Source of the DNA: Persicitalea sp038235275 | GTDB taxonomy: Bacteria; Bacteroidota; Bacteroidia; Cytophagales; Spirosomataceae | Reading direction: 5' to 3' | Length of the DNA: 64,000 nucleotides | NCBI GenBank assembly: GCA_038235275.1 | Contig: JBBSUC010000027.1 | Coordinates: 1-64,000, forward strand | Shown here: positions 26,878 to 34,010 of the stretch, piece by piece | Layout of the letters: each line of letters opens with the position of its first letter | How positions within the stretch are numbered: position 1 is the first letter of the stretch | Made by a program: the position numbers and the translations under genes | The notes under the pieces: generated by a model | What the model was told of the DNA's origin: nothing | What the model saw: the letters and a program-made list of their open reading frames with translations, nothing else | The model's database searches: none

Positions 26878-26919
26878 AACTGTCAACTTTCCACCCGCTC
26901 CGGCGTACCGGTCAACTAA

Positions 26920-28146
26920 ATGAAGACTTTCGACATTCCCAGCTTCTACCGAAGCGGCATTATCACGCCCATCAAGGAATTCCGGCGCAAGGCCGATAAG
27001 CTTAAGCGTGACTTTAAGCCCACGGTGCTGGACTTCGGCCCGGTGCGCTTCTTGATTGCACGACATTTCGGATTTTGCTACGGGGTGGAAAATGCCATCG
27101 AAATTGCCTACAAGGCTATTTCGGAAAACGAGGGGAAGCGAATCTTCCTGCTGAGCGAAATGATCCATAACCCTGATGTCAACCGCGACTTGCAGGAGCG
27201 GGGCGTGCGGTTTATCATGGATACCAAGGGCAACCAACTCATTCCCTGGGCCGAACTCACCCCCGACGACGTGGTGGTGGTTCCCGCCTTCGGTACTACG
27301 GTCGAGATTCAGGCCCAGCTCTTGACCATTGGCATCGACGCCTACCAGTACGACACAACCTGCCCTTTTGTGGAGAAAGTCTGGAACCGGGCCGCACAGA
27401 TTGGTGAGAAAAACTATACGGTAGTCGTCCACGGCAAGCCGATGCATGAGGAAACCCGCGCCACTTTCTCGCACAGCCAGCAGGCCACGCCCACGGTGGT
27501 GGTCAAAAACATGGAACAGGCCGAGCGATTGGCTACCTACATCACGGGTGAAAGTGACGCCGGGGCTTTCTACGAAGAATTTGCGGGTCAATATTCCGAA
27601 GGTTTCGATCCGGCCCGCGACCTGCGGCGCATCGGTGTGGTGAATCAAACCACCATGCTGGCCTCCGATACGCAGGGCATCGCCGATTACCTCAAGCAAG
27701 TGATGATTCGGCATCATCAACTAGCTCCAGACGCGGTGGACGAACATTTTGCCAATACCCGCGACACGCTTTGCTACGCCACTAACGACAATCAGGATGC
27801 CACCTACGCCCTGCTCAACCATCCGGCGAACCTGGCCATTGTAGCGGGTGGCTATAACAGTTCCAATACATCCCATCTCGTGGAACTTTGCGAGAGCAAA
27901 CTGCCGACCTACTTCATTGCCTCGGCTGACAAGATACTGAGCGAAAACCTGATTCAGCATTTTGATTTGCATCGTAAGGAAGAGATCACGACAGAAAACT
28001 ATTTGCCCCGAGTGAAACCCCTCACCGTCTTGCTTACCTGCGGGGCGTCCTGTCCCGATGCCGTGGTTGAAGGAATTTTAATGCGAATTCTGGATTTTTA
28101 CGCGGATTCCCACCCAGTTGAGGAAGTCATGGCGCAGTTCGAATAA
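26920..28146 (+). CDS. ispH: 4-hydroxy-3-methylbut-2-enyl diphosphate reductase (long form)
   Basis: This is the last enzyme of the MEP isoprenoid pathway, reducing HMBPP to IPP and DMAPP with a [4Fe-4S] cluster. Cluster cysteines are in HFGFCYGVE (Cys53), DTTCPFVEK (Cys148) and the LTCGASCPD stretch (about 374-378). At 408 residues it is longer than E. coli IspH (about 315), with about 40 extra N-terminal residues and insertions in the middle, as in the cyanobacterial and plant-like long form. It stands alone after a repeat-filled spacer. The window therefore supports the MEP rather than the mevalonate route. Confidence 0.95.
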   Translation: MKTFDIPSFYRSGIITPIKEFRRKADKLKRDFKPTVLDFGPVRFLIARHFGFCYGVENAIEIAYKAISENEGKRIFLLSEMIHNPDVNRDLQERGVRFIMDTKGNQLIPWAELTPDDVVVVPAFGTTVEIQAQLLTIGIDAYQYDTTCPFVEKVWNRAAQIGEKNYTVVVHGKPMHEETRATFSHSQQATPTVVVKNMEQAERLATYITGESDAGAFYEEFAGQYSEGFDPARDLRRIGVVNQTTMLASDTQGIADYLKQVMIRHHQLAPDAVDEHFANTRDTLCYATNDNQDATYALLNHPANLAIVAGGYNSSNTSHLVELCESKLPTYFIASADKILSENLIQHFDLHRKEEITTENYLPRVKPLTVLLTCGASCPDAVVEGILMRILDFYADSHPVEEVMAQFE

Positions 28147-28217
28147 ACGTCCTTTTTTCGACTTCGATAGCGCGGAGCGCAGCGATAGTCTGAAATGCGG
28201 CGAATCAAGGGCGTAAA

Positions 28218-28248
28218 ACAAAAAAAGACCCCGACAAGCGGGGTCTTT
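28218..28248 (-). terminator. Terminator of tRNA-His
   Basis: A perfect 10-bp stem (28224-28233 with 28239-28248, loop of five) carries a seven-T tract on the minus strand, nine bases after the tRNA. Confidence 0.9.
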
Positions 28249-28256
28249 AAAAACCG

Positions 28257-28331
28257 GGAGAAAGACGGGGTTCGAACCCGCGACCTTCGGAACCACAAAC
28301 CGACGCTCTAACCAACTGAGCTACAATCTCC
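28257..28331 (-). tRNA. tRNA-His(GTG)
   Basis: The minus-strand cloverleaf has anticodon loop TTGTGGT (anticodon GTG), T-loop TTCGAAC and the His-specific extra G at -1 opposite C73. The acceptor stem contains two consecutive U-U oppositions at 5-68 and 6-67, unusual for a bacterial tRNA. The other arms are sound apart from a U-U closing the anticodon stem. Confidence 0.92.
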
Positions 28332-28344
28332 GTTTTTGGAAGGG

Positions 28345-28374
28345 CAAAATTAGAAAAAGGTCGGCAGCTTGCAA
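28345..28374 (-). promoter_or_regulatory. Promoter of tRNA-His
   Basis: On the minus strand TTG (28374-28372) and TAATTTTG (28352-28345) are 19 bp apart, and the tRNA begins 13 bp later. The spacer contains the 3' arm of the SOD terminator. Confidence 0.65.
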
Positions 28375-28409
28375 AATTCTTGAAAAGATTTTTTAAAAAC
28401 TGCCGACCT
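28352..28409 (-). terminator. Terminator of the superoxide dismutase gene
   Basis: The perfect 10-bp arms AGGTCGGCAG and CTGCCGACCT (28409-28400 and 28367-28358 on the minus strand) enclose a 32-nt AT-rich loop. A five-T tract follows on the minus strand. It overlaps the tRNA-His promoter. Confidence 0.7.
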
Positions 28410-28435
28410 AGATTTTTCAAAGATTAGCCGTCCTT

Positions 28436-29044
28436 CTACTTAGCAGCCTTGAAATTAGTGTCGGCAGCTTTCCAGTCCACCACCTTCCAGTAGGCGTCGA
28501 TGTAATCGGGACGTTTGTTCTGGTACTTGAGATAGTAGGCGTGTTCCCACACATCGAGGCCAATAATGGGCGTTCCTTTGGTTTCGGCCAGATCCATCAG
28601 CGGGTTATCCTGGTTGGGAGAAGAAACTACGGCCAAATCTCCGCCATCGGTTTTGATGAGCCACGCCCAGCCCGAGCCGAAACGGCTACCAGCGGCTTTC
28701 TTAAATTCATCCTTGAAAGCGCTAAACGAGCCAAACTTGCTGTCGATGGCCTTGGCCAGGTCGCCCGTCGGTTCGCCACCGCCATCGCCGGAGAGCGACT
28801 TCCAGAAAAAAGAGTGGTTCCAGTGACCGCCGCCGTTGTTGCGAATCGCCGTGGGTAAGGTGCTTACTTTGGCAAGGAGCTCTTCGACACTCATGCCTGC
28901 CATATCGGTGCCTTCTACGGCGGCATTCAAATTATTGACGTAACCCTGATGATGCTTGTCGTGGTGGATTTCCATCGTCCGGGCGTCGATATTGGGTTCA
29001 AGGGCGTCGTTTGCGTAAGGTAGGGGATCTAAGGTAAAAGCCAT
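28436..29044 (-). CDS. sodA: Superoxide dismutase (Fe/Mn)
   Basis: The 202-residue Fe/Mn superoxide dismutase converts superoxide to oxygen and peroxide. Metal ligands are His27 (MEIHHDKHH), the His in GGHWNHSFFW, and Asp and His in LDVWEHAYYLKY. No signal peptide is present, so it is cytoplasmic. Fe versus Mn preference cannot be settled by eye; GGGHWNHSFFWKSL and the GSGWAWL stretch fit a manganese or cambialistic enzyme. It is monocistronic, 64 bp downstream of tadA on the same strand. Confidence 0.95.
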   Translation of the reverse strand: MAFTLDPLPYANDALEPNIDARTMEIHHDKHHQGYVNNLNAAVEGTDMAGMSVEELLAKVSTLPTAIRNNGGGHWNHSFFWKSLSGDGGGEPTGDLAKAIDSKFGSFSAFKDEFKKAAGSRFGSGWAWLIKTDGGDLAVVSSPNQDNPLMDLAETKGTPIIGLDVWEHAYYLKYQNKRPDYIDAYWKVVDWKAADTNFKAAK

Positions 29045-29108
29045 GTTGGTTTGGTTTTAGGGTTCAAAAAATGGGTGTAAACTGCTTTTCTAACAGAGGA
29101 ATCAGATT

Positions 29109-29552
29109 TTATGTTCTTAGTCCCCGGAAAAACTCGAGCAGCAGTTGCCGGGCTTCGTCCGCTAAGACGCCACCCGTCAAAAGTGTTTTGGGATGAAGGA
29201 TATTAGTCGAGATTTTTGAAAAGCCCCTTTTTTCATCCTGCGCCCCATAAACAACTCTACCTATTTGGGTCCAAAAAATCGCGCCAGCGCACATCACACA
29301 AGGTTCCAACGTGACGTAAAGCGTGCAATCGGGCAGATATTTGGCGCCTAAATGCTGCGTGGCGGCGGTCAAGGCCATCATTTCGGCGTGAGCCGTTACG
29401 TCGTGGAGGCGCTCAGTTTGGTTGTAGCCTTTACCAATCACTCGCCGTTGGCCTACGACTATAGCGCCCACAGGAATTTCGCCCTCTTCCGCCGCCCGCG
29501 CTGCCAGTTGTAGGGCCTGTCCCATGAAGTATTCGTCGGTGAAAGGGTTCAT
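29109..29552 (-). CDS. tadA: tRNA-adenosine(34) deaminase TadA-like
   Basis: The 147-residue zinc deaminase has HAEMMAL (His55 and Glu57) and PCVMC (Cys85, Cys88), the cytidine/deoxycytidylate deaminase zinc site. GAIVVGQRRVIGKGYNQTE at the N-terminus and CAGAIFWTQIGRVVYGAQDEKRG fit TadA, which makes inosine at the wobble position of tRNA-Arg. Start ATG 29552 is preferred over an in-frame start ten codons upstream because MNPFTDEYFM matches the family. A guanine deaminase is a less likely alternative. Confidence 0.88.
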   Translation of the reverse strand: MNPFTDEYFMGQALQLAARAAEEGEIPVGAIVVGQRRVIGKGYNQTERLHDVTAHAEMMALTAATQHLGAKYLPDCTLYVTLEPCVMCAGAIFWTQIGRVVYGAQDEKRGFSKISTNILHPKTLLTGGVLADEARQLLLEFFRGLRT

Positions 29553-29976
29553 TATAAGAAGGATTAGGGTTTTTGATCGCACCTCTAGTCTAAGTATAGT
29601 CGGTAACGAGCTTTTTTTGTCAGGCTTTGAATCACTCTATTTCCCAGAAAAGAATTTTAGTTTTGTCTAATATTAGATTAGTTCAATTAGCACTCATCAA
29701 AATCTTTATATTTACCGTAGCAAAGAATAAACGACTTGTTGTATTATTCGAATAAATGTAGTACTATATTAATATTTTTATAGGATTGTGAGATGAACTT
29801 TTTAAGATACTGTTTTTGCTATTGACTTGCTTTCAATGCTTTGCTACGTTTGTAGCGTCAAGTTAAACGAAAAAGACTTTCGGCAGAACACTTAGAAAGT
29901 CGTATGGGGCAAGATTAACCAAATGTTAAAAAAATACAATTAGTAACAATCATTAATTAACAATCAATTACCTATC
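29553..29976. other. AT-rich intergenic region, no gene
   Basis: This 424-bp stretch separates tadA and the small secreted-protein gene. Nothing coding was found. It contains one good plus-strand promoter (29822-29852), and from the inferred start site a leader of about 115 nt precedes the next gene. Confidence 0.7.
29822..29852 (+). promoter_or_regulatory. Promoter of the small secreted-protein gene
   Basis: TTG at 29822-29824 and TACGTTTG at 29845-29852 with 20 bp between match the promoters of the tRNA genes in this window. Confidence 0.6.
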
Positions 29977-30366
29977 ATGAAAAGAATCATTCTAGTTGCC
30001 GCAGTTTGGATGGGAGTATCCACTGCTAACACGATTACCGCCAAGACCACCGACCGCGCCGCCATCGAAGTGCGCGAAGAAGGCACCGTTAACATGACGG
30101 TGAAGACGTATAAGGACATGAAGTTTCGCCTCACGGTGCAGGATCTCACGAGCCGCCTGTACGTCGCCATCAAGAACGCCTCCGGCGAAGTTCTTTACAG
30201 TGAGTACGCTCGGGAGACCGAAAACTACTCGAAAATCTTCGACCTGTCGAACCTCGCCGATGGATCTTACGCCTTCGTGGTCGAGACCGACAAAGGCCGG
30301 GCCGAGAAAACCTTCACAATTAACACGGAAATCACGCGTGTCGTGTCACCCGTATCCGCCGACTAA
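29977..30366 (+). CDS. Small exported beta-sandwich protein (DUF3244-like)
   Basis: The 129-residue protein has an N-terminal signal peptide (1-22). One small all-beta domain follows, with alternating hydrophobic strands (LYVAIKNASGEVLYSEY, DLSNLADGSYAFVVETDKG, EKTFTI). The pattern resembles DUF3244 and also the type IX secretion C-terminal domain fold, but it lacks the typical final motif, so a periplasmic or surface protein is more likely. It is expressed alone from a strong-looking promoter with a long leader and its own terminator. The function is unknown. Confidence 0.75.
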   Translation: MKRIILVAAVWMGVSTANTITAKTTDRAAIEVREEGTVNMTVKTYKDMKFRLTVQDLTSRLYVAIKNASGEVLYSEYARETENYSKIFDLSNLADGSYAFVVETDKGRAEKTFTINTEITRVVSPVSAD

Positions 30367-30415
30367 TGCGGCGATGTAGCAGATCAGCTTGTATCTTGCC
30401 CTGAAAAATTGAGTG

Positions 30416-30453
30416 CGGGCGCCCGGATTGACATCCCGGACGCCCGTTTTTTT
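30416..30453 (+). terminator. Terminator of the small secreted-protein gene
   Basis: An 11-pair GC-rich stem (CGGGCGCCCGG with CCGGACGCCCG, one C-A mismatch) is followed by seven T. Confidence 0.85.
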
Positions 30454-30458
30454 GTGCC

Positions 30459-31544
30459 TTAGCGCAAAGGGGCCGATGCAACCGCAATTTTAGAGTCAGC
30501 CGTGCCATAATACAGCCACCAACGGCCCCGGTAGGGTACCATCGACTCCACGAAAGTGACGTTGTTAACTTGTCCCGTGATTTCGTAGGGCTGGTCGGGC
30601 TTCATAAAATAGCTTTTCGAGCGGTCGATCAGGCGGTCAGGCGCGTCGGAGCTGAACAGAAATTGTCCGGCGGCGTAAGTACCGTCCGGCAAGTTGGGGT
30701 CACCGTTTTTTACGTCGTTCATGCCGTTGTAAATCAGCACAATGCCTTGGGGCGTGAGGATCGCGGGCGGTCCGGGTTCCAGCACGCGGTAGTCGAAGTT
30801 ACCGGGCCGATATTCCGCTACGGCTTTCAACGATTTATCGCCTTTGGTCAGTGGGTACCAGTTGACGAGATCATCGGAAACGGCCACGAAAAGCTGCTGC
30901 TTATCGCCCCAGTACATCCAGTATTTGTCCCCGATTTTCGTAGCAACCAGTCGGCCGCCCACCCGACGACACACGATGGAACCCGACTTCGACCACAAGT
31001 CTTCGCCCCCGCCGCGAGTGAAGTTGTTGAACGCCAGGCCGTACTTGGTCCAGTGTTCCAGATCGGGCGACATAGCCACGCATAATCGCGCCTTGTCGCC
31101 GTCGTAGGCGGTGTAGGTCATTACGTACTGCCCGTCGGCGGTTTCGACCACGCGCGGATCTTCGATGCCGCCTTCCCACTCGTACTTTTTCATGAAGTCG
31201 TTGTCGGGGTACAGCACCGGCTTGGGCAGCCGTTTGAAGTGGACACCGTCGGTGCTGGTTGCCAAGCCGATGCGCGAGGTACCGTTGTATTTTCCCACCT
31301 CATCCTCCGCGCGGTAAATCAAGAAAATCTTGCCCTTGCGCACCACTGCCGCCGGGTTGAAGACATCCTTCTTCTCCCAATGCACCGTTTCGCCCCGCAC
31401 CGGACAGTCGAAAGTGGTGGTAGCCAATGGCGTCAGCACCGGATTTGCCGCATTATGCTTACTGAACGGGCCAATTAGCCAGGATTGCGCGAAGAGGGAA
31501 GTGCTAAGGAGTAGGCCAGAGAGAAGAAAAAGGGTATTTTTCAT
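30459..31544 (-). CDS. Secreted GH130-type glycoside phosphorylase/hydrolase
   Basis: The 361-residue protein is counted from ATG 31544, chosen because a clear signal peptide follows (MKNTLFLLSGLLLSTSLFAQ); a longer frame would translate intergenic repeats. The five-bladed propeller fold of GH130 is suggested by NPAAVVRKGKIFLIYRAED, SRIGLATSTDGVHF, GGIEDPRVVE (conserved Glu-Asp-Pro-Arg) and AMSPDLEHWTKYG. GH130 enzymes act on beta-mannosides; secreted members are often hydrolases rather than phosphorylases. It follows the NagB/PIG-L fusion gene on the same strand, 133 bp downstream, so both may handle amino-sugar or mannoside breakdown. Other GH43/GH32-like propeller enzymes are an alternative. 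Confidence 0.82.
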   Translation of the reverse strand: MKNTLFLLSGLLLSTSLFAQSWLIGPFSKHNAANPVLTPLATTTFDCPVRGETVHWEKKDVFNPAAVVRKGKIFLIYRAEDEVGKYNGTSRIGLATSTDGVHFKRLPKPVLYPDNDFMKKYEWEGGIEDPRVVETADGQYVMTYTAYDGDKARLCVAMSPDLEHWTKYGLAFNNFTRGGGEDLWSKSGSIVCRRVGGRLVATKIGDKYWMYWGDKQQLFVAVSDDLVNWYPLTKGDKSLKAVAEYRPGNFDYRVLEPGPPAILTPQGIVLIYNGMNDVKNGDPNLPDGTYAAGQFLFSSDAPDRLIDRSKSYFMKPDQPYEITGQVNNVTFVESMVPYRGRWWLYYGTADSKIAVASAPLR

Positions 31545-31576
31545 TTGGATCATTTTGAATCGCTTATTACAAGCCT

Positions 31577-31594
31577 CCCCGATTTCAATCGGGG
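31577..31594. repeat. Solitary palindrome resembling the REP 20-mer
   Basis: CCCCGATTTCAATCGGGG is a perfect 18-nt palindrome. It is followed 12 nt later by GCTACGGC, a degenerate match to the 13-mer centre of the hsd REP elements. It may be a decayed solitary REP. Confidence 0.5.
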
Positions 31595-31641
31595 CCGGGT
31601 CGTCGCTACGGCAATTGATAGTTTGAAAAACTCTTAATTTT

Positions 31642-31674
31642 CCACTCTCCACTCTCCACTCTCCACTCTCCACT
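31642..31674. repeat. Exact heptamer array (CCACTCT) x 4.7
   Basis: Four full copies of CCACTCT plus CCACT run without a mismatch, directly after the NagB/PIG-L stop codon. This is the most perfect short tandem repeat in the window. Confidence 0.95.
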
Positions 31675-31677
31675 AAT

Positions 31678-33663
31678 TTAAAACCTCCACCGCACAAAGG
31701 CCTCCATCGCCTCATACTCCGCCAAGCCAAGCTGGTCGTAGAGGTGAGCAGTCCCCTGGTTGCGCTCCTCGGCCCTTTGCCAGAATTCCCGCGAATCCTC
31801 GCCCTGAAATACCACGCCGTCCTTTTGGGATTGGTGCTTGAAAATTCCCATGCGCTTTTTGAGGACCTGGTCGGGACTCATCGGAACGGCCATTTCTATT
31901 TCGTGGATGTCCCACTCGGCCCAGGCACCCCGGTAGAGCCAAATCCAGCAGTCCTTCATGAAATTTTTGTGCTTCAAGCGGCCCACGGCGGCCTCGATAG
32001 CATCCCAGCACACTTTGTGGGTACCATGCGGGTCGGCAAAATCGCCGGCCGCGTAGATTTGGTGCGGCTTGATTTCTTTGATTATATCCTCGATAATGAT
32101 GATGTCTTCTTCACCGAGCGGCTTTTTCTGCACCGTCCCCGACTCATAAAAAGGCAAATCCAGGAAATGCACCTGCGCGTCGGGAACGCCTACGAAGCGG
32201 CAGGTAGCCTTGGCCTCACCCCGGCGGATGAGTCCCTTGACGTGCCGCACCTCGGGCGTATCCATTGCGCTGTCTTTTTTGGTTTTCAAAAACTCCTTGG
32301 CGTCGTGAAAAATCTTATTGGTGATATCCGTATTCTCGATAGAGAACCGTTTATTGAAATCCACCACGAAGTCGATAAAGCGCAGGGCCTCGTCGTCGGC
32401 CACGGCGATGTTTCCTGAGGTTTGGTAAGCCACGTGTACTTCGTGGTGCTGGTCCACGAGCCGCTGGAAGGTGCCACCCATCGAGATGATGTCGTCGTCG
32501 GGGTGGGGACTAAAAATGATGATTTTCTTGCGGGCCGGATCTTTGCGCTCAGGGCGGTTGGTATCGTCGGCGTTGGGTTTGCCACCGGGCCAGCCCGTAA
32601 TGGTGTGCTGTAACTGGTTGAAAATGTCGATGTTGATCTCGTAACCTGCTCCTGACTGCGCCAGCAGATCGCTCATTCCATTGTCGTTGTAGTCCTTATC
32701 GGTGAGTTTCAGGATGGGCTTGTCCATCGCCTGAGAAAGGTGCGTGACGGCCTTTTTGACCATCTTGTTGTCCCAAACCACCGAATCCACCGCCCAGGGT
32801 GTCTTCATGCGGGTGAGTTCGGAAGCTGCCCGATCGTCGATGATAAACGTGACGTTCGGATGCGCTTGCAGGTAAGAGGCTGGGTTGCGCTCGGTTACCG
32901 GACCTTCCACCGCGCTACGCAGGACGGGGGCTTTACGCTCGCCCCAGGCCAGCAACACAATCCGCTTGGCGCTCATAATGGGCGCGATGCCCATCGTGAT
33001 CGCCTTGCGCGGCACCTGCGACAGACCGCCGAATTCCATGGCGGCGGCGGCGCGCGTCGAGTGATCGAGGGCAATGAGGCGGGTGCGGGCGTTGATGAGC
33101 GAACCGGGTTCGTTGAAACCCACGTGGCCGTTGCCGCCGATGCCGAGTAGTTGAAAATCAAGGCCACCCGCCTGCGTAATCATGTTCTCGTAATTTCGGC
33201 AATGTTCCTTAATCTGTGAAGGAGGAATGGTGCCGTCGGGCAGAAAGTAGTTTTCTTTGGGAATATCCACCAGATCGAACAATTGCTCTTTCATAAACCG
33301 ATGGTAGCTGTAGATCGAATCCGGCTCCATGGGATAATACTCATCGAGATTGAATGAAACGACGTTTTTGAAACTCAGCCCCTCTTCGCGGTGCATCCGC
33401 ACCAACTCGGCGTACACCGTTTTGGGCGATGAACCGGTGGCCAGTCCTAACACGCAGGGCTTGTTGTCACGTTGCTTGTCACGAATTAAATCGGCAATCT
33501 CGTGCGCCACCGCTTGGGACGCCGCTCGAGAATCCTCGTATATGTGAGTGGGAATTTTTTCGTAGGTAATTGGCTGACCAATGCTGCCGTTGCTGGTAAT
33601 GGTCGCCTCCTGATCAGCGGCTTGCATCAGAATAGCTTCGGGACTGAGAGTTGGAGAATCCAT
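31678..33663 (-). CDS. nagB: Glucosamine-6-phosphate deaminase / PIG-L deacetylase fusion protein
   Basis: The 661-residue two-domain protein is counted from ATG 33663. Residues about 30-300 are a NagB isomerase/deaminase domain (GLATGSSPKTVYAEL, NLDEYYPM with the catalytic Asp, GGNGHVGFNEPGS with the catalytic His). Residues about 380-640 are a PIG-L/LmbE-type N-deacetylase domain (IIFSPHPDDDIISMGG zinc site, GDFADPHGTH). NagB turns glucosamine-6-phosphate into fructose-6-phosphate and ammonia; the PIG-L part would remove acetyl groups from a GlcNAc derivative. The fusion is known in Bacteroidota, and its substrate has not been read from sequence. It is divergent from glyA. Confidence 0.92.
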   Translation of the reverse strand: MDSPTLSPEAILMQAADQEATITSNGSIGQPITYEKIPTHIYEDSRAASQAVAHEIADLIRDKQRDNKPCVLGLATGSSPKTVYAELVRMHREEGLSFKNVVSFNLDEYYPMEPDSIYSYHRFMKEQLFDLVDIPKENYFLPDGTIPPSQIKEHCRNYENMITQAGGLDFQLLGIGGNGHVGFNEPGSLINARTRLIALDHSTRAAAAMEFGGLSQVPRKAITMGIAPIMSAKRIVLLAWGERKAPVLRSAVEGPVTERNPASYLQAHPNVTFIIDDRAASELTRMKTPWAVDSVVWDNKMVKKAVTHLSQAMDKPILKLTDKDYNDNGMSDLLAQSGAGYEINIDIFNQLQHTITGWPGGKPNADDTNRPERKDPARKKIIIFSPHPDDDIISMGGTFQRLVDQHHEVHVAYQTSGNIAVADDEALRFIDFVVDFNKRFSIENTDITNKIFHDAKEFLKTKKDSAMDTPEVRHVKGLIRRGEAKATCRFVGVPDAQVHFLDLPFYESGTVQKKPLGEEDIIIIEDIIKEIKPHQIYAAGDFADPHGTHKVCWDAIEAAVGRLKHKNFMKDCWIWLYRGAWAEWDIHEIEMAVPMSPDQVLKKRMGIFKHQSQKDGVVFQGEDSREFWQRAEERNQGTAHLYDQLGLAEYEAMEAFVRWRF

Positions 33664-33681
33664 AGAAGGGAAATTCTTATA

Positions 33682-34003
33682 GATATGAATTATGAGATGT
33701 GAGATTTGCTCTTGCAATCAACATGGAGACTGTTGGGCGAATTTACGAGGGTTTAGGTGTATTATTAATTTTTCTTAAGAATAAAGCAACACCGACTATG
33801 CCATGAGTCTACTGGTAAAGGCAAATATAAGGCTAAGCTAATCAACCCTGTGAGATATAAAGACTCTTAATTTCGTTTCTTTTCTACTTTTGTAAGACTT
33901 AAATTTGTAAAAATTTCTGAAAAAGCAGCAACCGAACACCTCCCATCAGACGCAGGCCTCATAAGCGCACGGGCGCCCCCGTAATATCTCATATCTCATA
34001 TCT
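33682..34003. repeat. Inverted ATCTCAT-type repeats bracketing the nagB-glyA spacer
   Basis: An AGATATGA/ATGAGAT-type arm at 33682-33706 next to nagB faces ATATCTC repeats (2.9 copies, 33984-34003) next to glyA. A GC-rich CGCACGGGCGCCCCCG (33967-33982), a variant of the GC core, precedes the right arm. TACTTTTG at 33885-33892 may be a glyA -7 box. The rest of the 347-bp divergent region holds no gene. Confidence 0.65.
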
Positions 34004-34010
34004 AAAAAAA

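Noticed and set aside
26797..27720. Minus-strand frame opposite ispH
   Set aside because: It lies over conserved ispH coding sequence and has no family features.
31642..31674. CRISPR-like array
   Set aside because: The repeat unit is only 7 nt with no spacers and there are no cas genes in the window.
33664..34010. Riboswitch upstream of glyA
   Set aside because: No glycine or tetrahydrofolate aptamer core could be recognised; the region is explained by repeats and a possible promoter box.
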